The translations under genes were made by a program, and so were the position numbers. Source: Mesorhizobium sp. B1-1-8 (GTDB lineage: Bacteria; Pseudomonadota; Alphaproteobacteria; Rhizobiales; Rhizobiaceae). Taken from it: 64,000 nucleotides of DNA. Position 1 is the stretch's first letter. Each line of letters begins with the position of its first letter. The notes under the pieces were generated by a model. It worked only from the letters and a program-made list of their open reading frames with translations. It was not told the DNA's origin and made no database searches. The stretch covers positions 62,001 to 126,000 of the forward strand of contig NZ_CP083957.1 of assembly GCF_006442795.2 (NCBI RefSeq). The letters are read 5' to 3'. Shown here piece by piece: positions 26,988 through 35,931 of the stretch.

Positions 26988-27381
26988 AGTTCCTCGTCGA
27001 TGAATGCCTGCACACGTCCCTTGTTGCGGTCGCAGAGGCGCGCGGTCATGAGGCTAGACACGTAAACTGGCTCGGACTGAGCGGCGAGACCGATTGGGAT
27101 CTGATGCCTCGCATCATCGAAGAGGACTTCACGTTCGTCACCAACAATGCCCGCGATTTCAGGAAGCTCTATGCCCGGGAAGAGCTTCACGCCGTCTGCT
27201 CGTCATCGTTCCCCAGGTAGCGCCCGACAGGCAGCGAGAACTGTTCGATACGCTCCTGGAAGAGCTCGGCGCCGACGCTGCCATCGTCAATGAGGTCATC
27301 GAGATTGCGCTCGAAGACGGCGCAGCGGTCATCACCCGCTACGAGTTGCCGACCGCCGAGGCCGGCCAGGCGGAGGGATAG
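26984..27381 (+). pseudogene. DUF5615 PIN-like toxin, interrupted by a single-base frameshift
   Basis: The start overlaps the antitoxin stop. The first 69 residues (FLVDECLHTSLVAVAEARGHE, then DFTFVTNNARDFRKLY) are the DUF5615/Mut7-C-like PIN domain with its Asp-Glu and Asn-Asn-Asp residues. The frame ends early at TAG 27218-27220. Adding one G at 27193-27194 continues into GLLVIVPQVAPDRQRELFDTLL and a natural end at TAG 27379-27381, giving about 132 residues, the usual family size. As written, the toxin loses its last third and is probably inactive, leaving an orphan antitoxin. Confidence 0.82.
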
Positions 27382-27587
27382 TTTTGATCGAAGCGGCGCA
27401 GCGAATACCTGCATGATCGGCTCGATGCCGCAGCGAAACATCCTATCCATCCCGACGCGGGCCACTCTCACCCACGTGCTCCGTTCTATAGTCCGAGCCG
27501 TTCATGGGCACGATAGACCTCGGAGTGTCTCCTACGCACCGGCCATCTGCGCTGCAGCCAAGCTCGATGGGGCAGGAGGGGCTATGA

Positions 27588-28012
27588 TCATGACAGCAGT
27601 TGTGTCGGCACGCCGAGCACCGGCCCTGCTGTGGCAAGCCGTTGGTCAAGGGTGTACACTGTCGTGCCATGCTCCGACGCAGTCGCCAGATGCAACGCAT
27701 CGCCGGCACGAAGCCCCAGCGTATGCTGATCGACGAACTTCGCTGCCACTCGAAACTGCCCGCTCGTGACCGAAAGCACGGTGAAGCTCTCGGCAACCAG
27801 CTTGTTGAACATTGCCAGCGCTGCGGCACGCTGCTCCAGGTTGATCTGCCCGGTCCGTAGCTTGATCGCCATGGCAGAGGACATCTCGGCGACCGTCCAG
27901 TCGCTGATCAGAAGCTGAGCAGGATCCTGTTCAGCGAGCCACATTTGGGCGCGTGAGGTCATCGCTTCGTTGGAGAGCGCCGCAACGATGAGCGACGTGT
28001 CCAGATAAAGCA

Positions 28013-28013
<1 letters not shown>
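27588..28013 (-). CDS. vapC: VapC-type PIN domain ribonuclease toxin
   Basis: A 141-residue PIN protein with the four expected acidic residues Asp5 (MLYLDTS), Glu43 (VAEMSSAM), Asp105 (AGDALHLA) and Asp123 (YTLDQRL), so it should bind Mg2+ and cleave RNA. The start codon shares one base with the antitoxin stop (TGATG), the normal coupling for such modules. No damage is visible. It is likely neutralised by the Phd/YefM-type protein encoded just upstream. Confidence 0.88.
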
Positions 28014-28538
<525 letters not shown>

Positions 28539-28715
28539 CTACGGGAGGACCGCGCCTGACTTGGCGGCAAGCCGGTCCAGCAGCCTGCGGGAGTCCTCGA
28601 TTATCCGGCGCGTCTCTTCGATATCTGAGCGCAAATCCTCAACATGTGCCACCGCCCGTTGCTGATATAGGCGCGCGCTAATATTGAAGTAATCGTCAGG
28701 CTCCCACGGTTCCAT
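28539..28715 (-). CDS. Possible 58-residue helical protein
   Basis: ATG 28715 to TAG 28541-28539. The translation begins MEPWEPDDYFNISARLYQQR and continues with a strongly amphipathic, Arg/Glu/Asp-rich segment (VEDLRSDIEETRRIIEDSRR) predicted to be helical or coiled coil, ending AAKSGAVLP. The even charge pattern and lack of rare stretches look like a real protein, but the ribosome site is weak and no family is recognised. It lies upstream of, and in the same direction as, the VapBC-type module, about 280 bases away. Function unknown. Confidence 0.4.
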   Translation of the reverse strand: MEPWEPDDYFNISARLYQQRAVAHVEDLRSDIEETRRIIEDSRRLLDRLAAKSGAVLP

Positions 28716-29314
28716 GGCTCAGGCCTATGGCGTCGTTTAGGCGCCATCGACAGCGAACGCGAAGGTCCGACGTTTGTTCCGCCGTCGCCCTTATGCGTAG
28801 GGTTTGATACCAAGAGACGGGGCGGCTATTCGGCGGGCCAGGAATCGCCCGGAATTGCTTCGTAAACTGCCGGGCCATACCTGAGGCGGCAGTTGCAAGA
28901 CGTGTCAGCAACATCCTAGTGTTGCGATCATGCGAGGGAGGGCGCGCATGGACCAGCCTTTAAACTTGTATTGAACCCGGATTAGGCCGGATATCTCGGA
29001 ACGCTTGGCAACAAGCGTGTTGATGGCGTGCTGGTATCGGGTCGAGCGGACAAATGGGCGCTACTCTTGGCATCCCCGGATTTTATGGTAACCCGCCCTT
29101 TAAGTCGCGGGAATTTGGTGCGTTTGCTACATAAGACCGCCTTTTCGCTCGCCGTTCTCATTGCGCATCAAGTGTGTCCGACGGTTCTGCATTTCCTTCC
29201 AACGGTTTGACTGATCTGACAGATTGCAGCGTCTGAAGTAAATGCCGGACTGTCTCGCGCAGAGCTTGGGTGCGATATTGGTGCAAATCGGCGATCGGAA
29301 AGCAATGGCACCGG
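28716..29314. other. Gene-poor gap of about 600 bases
   Basis: Only short frames without ribosome sites are present. The middle part (about 28960-29110) is richer in A/T than the flanks. No tRNA, intact insertion sequence or clear repeat is seen. The gap separates the toxin-antitoxin segment from the amino-acid catabolic genes. Confidence 0.4.
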
Positions 29315-29338
29315 GCCTGATGCAATCGAACATCAGGC
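29315..29338 (-). terminator. Hairpin at the 3' end of the DadA-like gene
   Basis: GCCTGATG 29315-29322 and CATCAGGC 29331-29338 form an 8-bp stem with an 8-base loop that spans the stop codon of the minus-strand oxidase gene. There is no T run, so it may be a processing or stability element rather than a terminator. Confidence 0.4.
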
Positions 29339-30457
29339 GCCATTGTTGTGGCTGAAGCGATCGACACTGAAATCGTCGAGCGGCGTTTCGCAACCGCCGG
29401 TCGTAATCAGTTCGGCCATGGCGTCGCCGACGCCTGGACCAAGCTGGAAGCCATGCCCACTGAAACCGAAGGCATGAAACAGGCCCGGCATCGTCGCCGA
29501 GCGTCCCATGACCGGCAGCATGTCGCGCACATAGCCTTCGCATCCGGACCAGGTGCGGATGACTGCGACCCGCGCGATCGCCGGCAGCAGCCGCGCGACA
29601 GCGCGCAACTGCGCCGGAAGCCGCATCGGATCGGCGGCAGCATGGCCGGGATCGAGGTCCACTGAAACTCTTTCGGCCGCGCCGCCAAAGACGATGTTGC
29701 CCCGCTCGACCTGACGCAGATAGGCGCCATAGTCCTTGTCGCGCGTCCAGATGCCGATAACTGGCAAGATCCGATACGGCAGCGGCTCGGTGACACCCAT
29801 CTGCGGCCCGCGGGCACTGAGGGGAACCTCTTCCCCGAACTGCGCGGCGATCCGCGCGCCCCAGGCGCCGGCCGTATTGAGCAGGCACTCGGCGGCGAAC
29901 GCGCCCTTTGCGGTGGCGACAAGGAAACCGGCGCTCGTGTGCTTGATGGTCTCGACGTCAGCTTCCTCGATGATGTCCGCTCCCAGCTTGCGGGCCGCCT
30001 CGGCAAAGGCCGGCACGATCAGCCGCGGATTGCCGCTGCCGTCTCGTGGCGAGAAAGATGCCGCGATCGCGTCGGGACCCAGGCCGGGGAAACGAGCGCT
30101 AATCTCTCGCGGGCTGATTTCTTCCAGATCGAGGCCGCAGGGCCGCGCCGCCTCGGCATAGGCGCGCATGTCGGCGAGACTGCCTTCATCGAAGATCAGC
30201 CGGATATGGCCGGTGGCCCGGAATTCCACGTCTCGGCCGAGCATCTTCTCGGCCTCCCCCCATAGCCTGAGTGAGCGATGGGCCAACGGAAGCTGCGAGA
30301 GATACCGCCCGCTGCGCCGGATGTTGCCGAAGGAGGCGACGGTTGCGCCGCTGCCGATCCGTTTGCGCTCGATCAGCGTCACGCGTGCGCCGCGCCTGGC
30401 GAGAAAATAGGCCGAGGCCGCCCCCATCAATCCGCCGCCCAGCACGATCACATCCAT
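29333..30457 (-). CDS. DadA-like FAD-dependent amino acid oxidase/dehydrogenase
   Basis: A 374-residue DAO-family flavoprotein. VIVLGGGLMGAASAYFLARRGARV at residues 4-27 is the FAD dinucleotide fold, GSGATVASFGNIRRSGRY matches the flavin-contact loop, and FHAFGFSGHGFQLGPGVG near the C-terminus is the usual FAD-pyrophosphate closing motif. Likely substrates are secondary or D-amino acids; no signal peptide is seen. It is divergent from a LysR gene and could be the beta subunit of the multi-subunit dehydrogenase whose gamma and alpha genes are at 35632-37307. Confidence 0.88.
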   Translation of the reverse strand: MDVIVLGGGLMGAASAYFLARRGARVTLIERKRIGSGATVASFGNIRRSGRYLSQLPLAHRSLRLWGEAEKMLGRDVEFRATGHIRLIFDEGSLADMRAYAEAARPCGLDLEEISPREISARFPGLGPDAIAASFSPRDGSGNPRLIVPAFAEAARKLGADIIEEADVETIKHTSAGFLVATAKGAFAAECLLNTAGAWGARIAAQFGEEVPLSARGPQMGVTEPLPYRILPVIGIWTRDKDYGAYLRQVERGNIVFGGAAERVSVDLDPGHAAADPMRLPAQLRAVARLLPAIARVAVIRTWSGCEGYVRDMLPVMGRSATMPGLFHAFGFSGHGFQLGPGVGDAMAELITTGGCETPLDDFSVDRFSHNNGA

Positions 30458-30549
30458 TAGTCGGTCCTTGCGCGGAGCGGATCATCCTCGAATACGCCGA
30501 TCTTGTCGGCGCGGCGGCATTGCGTCAAAGATGGGTTTGGACGAGAGCC

Positions 30550-30564
30550 ATAAGCTTTCCCTAT
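30550..30564. promoter_or_regulatory. Possible LysR binding site
   Basis: ATA-N9-TAT (30550-30564) is a T-N11-A-type dyad located in the divergent space between the DadA-like gene and the LysR gene, immediately before the LysR ribosome site. LysR proteins typically bind such sites next to their own promoter. No footprint or second site is visible. Confidence 0.3.
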
Positions 30565-30574
30565 GGAGTGGCAA

Positions 30575-31477
30575 ATGCGGGCCCGGCACCTCGAAGTGTT
30601 CACAGCCGTGATGCGCGCCGGCACGGTGACCGCCGCGGCGAGGATGCTGAACATCTCCCAGCCCGCGCTCAGCCAAGTGCTGCTCCATACGGAGGACGAA
30701 CTCGGCTTCACGCTGTTCGAGCGTGTCAAGGGCCGGCTGCGGCCGACGCCTGAGGCGCTCGAAATCTTCCCCGATGCCGAGCGGCTGTTGGCGGGACTCG
30801 ACGGCTTGCGCCGTAAGACCACGGACCTGCGCCTCGGCCGAGCCGGACTGGTGCGGGTCGCGGCCTCGCCGCCGCCGGCCATCGCGATATTGCCCCGCGC
30901 CTTCACCGCATTCCGGGCGCAGCAGCCCAACATATTGCTGCGTGCCCATAGCGCGCCGATCGCCGCGATCGTCGACATGCTGCGCGCGGGCGATGCCAGT
31001 CTCGGCGTGGCCATGGACGATCGCCTGCCTCCCGACATTGACGCACAGGTGATGGGCAGCATCGGTTTCGCATGCCTCTTACCCGCTGGGCACGCGCTGC
31101 AAAGGAAAACCGAGCTGACGCTCGCCGACCTCGTTGGGGAGGAGCTGATATCTTATCGCGGAAATACCCGTCCCGCCGAAGAACTGGCCCACTCGGCACG
31201 CGCGCAAGGCGTGGCGCTTTCGCCGTCGCTGGAGATCGACATCTCCATCTCCGCGGTCGGCTTCGTTCAGGCCGGCTTGGGGATCGGCCTCGTCGATGCG
31301 CTTTTGCCCTGGCACCAGTTTGCCGGGCTTGCAGTCAGGCCGCTGGCGGGCGGGCCGGAATTTCCGATCGCGCTGCTCACGTCGCGTGCCCGGGCCCTAT
31401 CGCGCGCCGACGAGATGATGCGCGATGAAATCCGCGCGGCCTGTTTTGCTGTCCTCGGCGAAGGCTTCAAAGCATAA
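30575..31477 (+). CDS. LysR family transcriptional regulator
   Basis: A 300-residue LysR protein. The N-terminal MRARHLEVFTAVMRAGTVTAAARMLNISQPALSQVL is the winged helix, followed by a two-lobed effector domain (residues ~90-295). ATG 30575 has GGAG 6 bases upstream; an in-frame ATG at 30563 adds four residues and overlaps the possible operator. It is divergent from the DadA-like oxidase and upstream of hyuA in the same direction, so it may control both units. Confidence 0.88.
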   Translation: MRARHLEVFTAVMRAGTVTAAARMLNISQPALSQVLLHTEDELGFTLFERVKGRLRPTPEALEIFPDAERLLAGLDGLRRKTTDLRLGRAGLVRVAASPPPAIAILPRAFTAFRAQQPNILLRAHSAPIAAIVDMLRAGDASLGVAMDDRLPPDIDAQVMGSIGFACLLPAGHALQRKTELTLADLVGEELISYRGNTRPAEELAHSARAQGVALSPSLEIDISISAVGFVQAGLGIGLVDALLPWHQFAGLAVRPLAGGPEFPIALLTSRARALSRADEMMRDEIRAACFAVLGEGFKA

Positions 31478-31566
31478 GCCAGACTTATATCCTTGCCCGT
31501 CATCCGTCTTGGACCTTGAGCGTCTGCTCGTGCCAGTTTTGGCCAGCAGACAGGAAGGGACGCATC

Positions 31567-33645
31567 ATGGACGGTGTGATCGCGGCGGATGAGGCGCGGC
31601 AAGCGGCCGACTGGAAAGTCGGCGTCGATATCGGCGGGACATTCATCGATTTTTGCGCGCTGGAAGCAAATTCCGGGCGCGTTGCCTCGCTGAAGGTGTT
31701 GACCACACCGGAGGACCCGGGCGCCGAATTGATGACCGGCCTCACGCTTCTCGCCCAACGCGAGGGCTTCGATCCGATCCATATGACGCGCTTTGTGCAT
31801 GGCACGACGGTCGGCATCAACACCATCATCCAGCGCAAGGGCGCGCCACTGGCGCTGTTCACCAATGCCGGCTTCGAGGACGTGATCGAACTGGCGCGGC
31901 TTCGCATGCCGGAAATGTATTCGCTGTTCTGCTCGCGGCCGGATCCGCTGATCTCGCGCGACATGGTCTTCGGCATTCCGGCGCGCATGCGTGCCGATGG
32001 GAGTGAATCCCAGGCGCCGGACATGGCTGCAGTGGAAAGCGCGGTCGCGGAGGCGAAGGCGAACGGGGCGGAGGGCGTCATCGTCTCCTTCCTCCACGCC
32101 TGGCGCAACGCGGCGCAGGAGGCCTCGGTGAAAGCTGCGATCGTAAGCCTCGCGCCCGATCTTTTCGTCTTCACCTCGGCCGAGGTCTGGCCGGTCATCC
32201 GCGAATATGAGCGCAGCTCGACCGCCATTCTCAACGGATACGTCCATCCGCGTGTCTCCGGCTATCTGACGGCACTGGAAGAGAGATTGAGGAGCCGCGG
32301 CGTGCCGGCCCGTCCAATGCTGACAAAATCGAATGGCGGGCTGATGAACGCCGCCGAAGGCAAGCGCGCCTGCGTGAACATGCTTTTGTCGGGAACCGCT
32401 TCCGGCGTCATCGGCGCCTCGTGGCTGGCGCGTCAGGCCGGGGAAGACAAGGTGCTGACCCTCGACATCGGCGGGACGTCGGCCGATTTCGCGCTGATCA
32501 TCGGCGGCGAGGCACAGTTCGGCACCGGCGAGCTGATCGGCGAGTTTCCGCTTCATATCCCGTCGGTGTCGGTCAGCTCGATCGGCGTCGGCGGCGGCTC
32601 CATCGCCAGTGTCGACGCGCAAGGGGTTCTGAGGGTCGGACCAGAGTCGGCCGGCTCGACGCCAGGACCGGCATGCTACGGCCGTGGCGGCGCGCGGGCG
32701 ACGGTGACAGACGCCATGGTTGTCTGCGGATGGCTCGGCCACAGCGAGATGGCCTATGGCCAGCTTAAGGTCGATAACGGCCTGGCCCAGCGCGCGGTCG
32801 GCGATCTTGCCGCCCGGCTCGGCCGCCCGGTCGAGCAGACGGCGCAGGCGATCCTCGATATCGCGGTGTCGGAAATGTTCGTCGAGGTCGAGAAGCTTGC
32901 TTCCCGCGCCGGCGTCGACCTTCGCGATTTCACACTGATGCCCTTCGGCGGCGGCGGCCCGATGCTAGGCGCCTTCCTGGCCCGCGAGCTTGGGATGAAG
33001 CGGGTGATGGCGCCGCGCCGCCCCGGCGTGGTGTCGGCGCTGGGCGGACTGGTGGCGGACCTGCGCGGCGATTTCATCCGCACGATCTTCAGCCCGTTGT
33101 CGGGCACATCGCTCCCCACAATCCGCGAAGCCTTTGAGGCCCTTGCACAAGAGGGCCGCGACTGGCTCGCAGCACAGGGGCACGACACGGCCGCTCAGCT
33201 CAATCTCTCCTGCGACATGCGCTATGTCGGGCAGAGTTACGAGATCGAAGTCGTCCTGTCGCCGGAATGGCTGGCGGACGGCGACCGGGAGGCAATCGAG
33301 CAAGCTTTCCACCGCACCCATGAGCAGCTCTACGACTTCCACGACCCGGATGGCGCGATCGAGTTGGTCAATGTCCGGCTGTCGGCGATCGGTGCGGGTC
33401 CGGCACTCGTCTTTCCTGAGATCGATGGGATCGATGCTCCCGCCAGTCCGGCGCGCCGGCTTCCGGTCTATACCGGCCTGAGCGTCGAGACCGTCGACCT
33501 CCACGACCGGCAGACCCTTGTCCCCGGCAGCACCTTTCAAGGGCCCGCCGTGGTGGTGCAGGAAGACACGACCTTCGCCATCCCCGCGGGGGCGCAGGCA
33601 CGCGTCGACCGCCATCTCAACCTTCTGCTGACCTTCGCGGAGTGA
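31567..33645 (+). CDS. hyuA: Hydantoinase/oxoprolinase family protein, HyuA subunit
   Basis: A 692-residue protein of the ATP-dependent hydantoinase A family. The actin-like nucleotide fold appears as VGVDIGGTFIDFCAL (DIGGTF at 21-26), MTRFVHGTTVGINTIIQRKG and TLDIGGTSADFALI, and LMPFGGGGPMLGAFLARELG follows. Length is normal. With HyuB it should open a cyclic amide (hydantoin, N-methylhydantoin or oxoproline type) using ATP. AGGAAGGGA precedes ATG 31567. HyuB follows 4 bases after the stop, and the next genes encode a putative amino acid dehydrogenase, so the product is probably oxidised next. Confidence 0.9.
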   Translation: MDGVIAADEARQAADWKVGVDIGGTFIDFCALEANSGRVASLKVLTTPEDPGAELMTGLTLLAQREGFDPIHMTRFVHGTTVGINTIIQRKGAPLALFTNAGFEDVIELARLRMPEMYSLFCSRPDPLISRDMVFGIPARMRADGSESQAPDMAAVESAVAEAKANGAEGVIVSFLHAWRNAAQEASVKAAIVSLAPDLFVFTSAEVWPVIREYERSSTAILNGYVHPRVSGYLTALEERLRSRGVPARPMLTKSNGGLMNAAEGKRACVNMLLSGTASGVIGASWLARQAGEDKVLTLDIGGTSADFALIIGGEAQFGTGELIGEFPLHIPSVSVSSIGVGGGSIASVDAQGVLRVGPESAGSTPGPACYGRGGARATVTDAMVVCGWLGHSEMAYGQLKVDNGLAQRAVGDLAARLGRPVEQTAQAILDIAVSEMFVEVEKLASRAGVDLRDFTLMPFGGGGPMLGAFLARELGMKRVMAPRRPGVVSALGGLVADLRGDFIRTIFSPLSGTSLPTIREAFEALAQEGRDWLAAQGHDTAAQLNLSCDMRYVGQSYEIEVVLSPEWLADGDREAIEQAFHRTHEQLYDFHDPDGAIELVNVRLSAIGAGPALVFPEIDGIDAPASPARRLPVYTGLSVETVDLHDRQTLVPGSTFQGPAVVVQEDTTFAIPAGAQARVDRHLNLLLTFAE

Positions 33646-33649
33646 CGCT

Positions 33650-35635
33650 ATGTTTGATCAGACAAACCTGCAGGTTTTGGCCAACCACGCCCGCGCGGCC
33701 GCCGAGAACATGGCCCACACGCTGCACCGCACCGCGCACTCCGCCTTCGTCAAGGAGACGCAGGATTTTACCGTCATGCTGATGGATCGCTCGGGCGCCA
33801 CCTTCGCCGTCCCGATGGAACTCGGCGCCACCTGGTATCCGGGGCTTTCTTATCACCGCGCGATCGCGATGGTCGACGACTACCGGCCGGGCGACGTCGC
33901 CTTCACCAACGATCCCTATTCCGGCCACGTGGCCACGCATGCGCCCGACACGCATTTGTGGAAGCCGGTCTTCGTCGACGGCGAGATCATCGCCTGGACC
34001 GGAGGTCACATCCACAACACCGATATGGGCGGCGCGGTGCCGGCTTCGCTCAGCCGCGCGCTCACCGAGATCCACCAGGAAGGCATCCGCTTTCCGCCGA
34101 TGAAGCTGGTGAGGGAAGGCGTCTTCGAAGAGATGATCCTGCGGATCATGAGCACCAATGTGCGCAAACCCGACCTCAACATCGGCGATATCAAGGCGCT
34201 GGTCGGCGCTCTCAACACCGGCGAGCGCAAGATCCAGGCGATGGTGAAGAAGTTCGGCAAGGCCGGCTTCATCGAGGGCGTTTCCGCTCTCCTTGACCAT
34301 GCGGAGGCGCAGGCGCGCGACGTGCTGCGTTCCATGCCCGACGGCACCTGGGAATTCGCCGATTATGCCGACGAGGATTCGGTCGAGACCAATCCCTGCC
34401 GGCTGAAACTGAGGCTGACGATCAAAGGCGACGAGGCGGTGCTCGATTTCACCGGGTCCGATCCGCAGCTCGGCTCCTCGCTCAACGTGCCTTCGGGTGG
34501 TGATCCGCGCCACACCATGCTGCTCGTCGGCGTTTATTATGTGCTCTACACGCTCAACCCGAAGCTCCTGCTCAACACCGGCCTCACGCGTCCCTTCACC
34601 TGCATCGCGCCGCAAGGTTCGGTGCTCAACCCAGTCTATCCCGCCGCCGTCGGCATGCGTTCGCTCACCTGCGCGCGACTGCGCTCGGTCATCTTCGGCG
34701 CCTTCTCGCAAGCCCTGCCGGAGCGCCTGCCCGCAGCGCCGGCCGGCAACAACTGCATCGTCAACGTCATGACCACCGACGAACGCACCAGCCGGAGCGT
34801 CATCGCGGCGGTGAACCCGGTGGTGGGCGGCGGCGGCGCGATGCCGCATCGCGACGGGACCAACGGCTCGGGTGCGGATGCCGCTTATCTAAAGAACACG
34901 CCGATCGAGATCACCGAGACGGAGACCCCGGTCGAGTTCGTGAAATACGGGCTCGCCAGGGACAGCGGCGGCGCGGGCCGGTGGCGCGGCGGACTGGCGA
35001 CCGAGATGGCCTTCCGCGTCTTTGCTCCCGACTCCCGGCTTACGGCGCGCAATCGCGACCGCAGCTTCTTCCGTCCCTGGGGTGTGCTGGGCGGCAAAGC
35101 TGCCGGCCTGTCGGACATGGTCGTCAATCCAGCAACCGTGCGCGAACGGCGGCTGGGCAACATCGACACGGCCGTACTGCAGCCCGGCGATGTGCTGGAG
35201 ATCCGCTCCGCCGGCGGCGGCGGGCGCGGCGATCCGCATGAACGCGAGCCGTGGCGGGTGGCACAGGACGTGCGGCGCGGCTATCTCTCGCCGGCGGCAG
35301 CCGAGCGCGACTATGGCGTGGTCCTCCGCGACGGCGAGGTCAACCAGCAGGCGACCGCGCAATTGCGCGCACGGCACAAGTCGGCCGCCAGCCATTTCCA
35401 CTTCGGCCCCGAGCGCGAAGGCTACGAAGCGCAATGGACGTCTGCCGCCTATGACCGGCTCCACGCGATATTGGATGCTTTGCCGATCCATTGGCGGTTC
35501 TTCGTCAAGACGGAGATTTTTCGGCGCATGAGAGGGCGCTCCGGGGCGGATGGCGTCCAGGCCGCCTTCGATGCGGTCTGCGAACGCTTCCCTGAATTGC
35601 CACGTCCCAGGCTGGGCCGAGAGGCCGCGGAATGA
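33650..35635 (+). CDS. hyuB: Hydantoinase B/oxoprolinase family protein, HyuB subunit
   Basis: A 661-residue hydantoinase_B protein. Family blocks visible are VLANHARAAAENMAHTLHRTAHSAFVKE, the Gly-rich EIRSAGGGGRGDP and the HIHNTDMGG metal-type motif. It is somewhat longer than many HyuB proteins because of a ~110-residue C-terminal tail (after REPWRVAQDVRRGYLS). It is the partner of HyuA. The gene ends with a 4-base overlap to the ferredoxin-like subunit gene, so hydrolysis and oxidation steps are genetically coupled. Confidence 0.9.
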   Translation: MFDQTNLQVLANHARAAAENMAHTLHRTAHSAFVKETQDFTVMLMDRSGATFAVPMELGATWYPGLSYHRAIAMVDDYRPGDVAFTNDPYSGHVATHAPDTHLWKPVFVDGEIIAWTGGHIHNTDMGGAVPASLSRALTEIHQEGIRFPPMKLVREGVFEEMILRIMSTNVRKPDLNIGDIKALVGALNTGERKIQAMVKKFGKAGFIEGVSALLDHAEAQARDVLRSMPDGTWEFADYADEDSVETNPCRLKLRLTIKGDEAVLDFTGSDPQLGSSLNVPSGGDPRHTMLLVGVYYVLYTLNPKLLLNTGLTRPFTCIAPQGSVLNPVYPAAVGMRSLTCARLRSVIFGAFSQALPERLPAAPAGNNCIVNVMTTDERTSRSVIAAVNPVVGGGGAMPHRDGTNGSGADAAYLKNTPIEITETETPVEFVKYGLARDSGGAGRWRGGLATEMAFRVFAPDSRLTARNRDRSFFRPWGVLGGKAAGLSDMVVNPATVRERRLGNIDTAVLQPGDVLEIRSAGGGGRGDPHEREPWRVAQDVRRGYLSPAAAERDYGVVLRDGEVNQQATAQLRARHKSAASHFHFGPEREGYEAQWTSAAYDRLHAILDALPIHWRFFVKTEIFRRMRGRSGADGVQAAFDAVCERFPELPRPRLGREAAE

Positions 35636-35931
35636 ATACCGGCCGCATCGTCCGGCTGGCCGAGCGCGACCGGCCAAAGGTGCGTTTCGTTCTTGATGGT
35701 GAGATGCGCAGCGCGCTTGCGGGCGACACCGTGCTGACCGCAATGCTGGCTTCAGGACACGCGTTGCGGAGTTCCGAGTTCGGACCTGAGCCACGCGCCG
35801 GCTTCTGCCTGATGGGCGCCTGCCAGGATTGCTGGGTGTGGCAGGAGGAGGGGCCACGCCTGCGGGCGTGTTCCACGCCTGTCACCGAGGGCATGCGGCT
35901 CAGCAGGAAGCCGCCGGAGGGCTGGCCGTGA
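35632..35931 (+). CDS. (2Fe-2S)-binding small subunit of an HcnABC/octopine-oxidase-like dehydrogenase
   Basis: A 99-residue Fer2_4-type ferredoxin domain. The four cluster cysteines are Cys59, Cys64, Cys67 and Cys80 (GFCLMGACQDCWV...RACSTPV). HcnA, SoxA-like and OoxC-like gamma subunits share this form. It overlaps hyuB by 4 bases upstream and the FAD subunit by 4 bases (GTGA) downstream. It would pass electrons between the substrate-oxidising flavoprotein and the acceptor. Confidence 0.88.
   Translation: MNTGRIVRLAERDRPKVRFVLDGEMRSALAGDTVLTAMLASGHALRSSEFGPEPRAGFCLMGACQDCWVWQEEGPRLRACSTPVTEGMRLSRKPPEGWP

Noticed and set aside
28960..29110. A/T-richer patch resembling an insertion-sequence end
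   Set aside because: No inverted ends, transposase frame or target duplication could be found.
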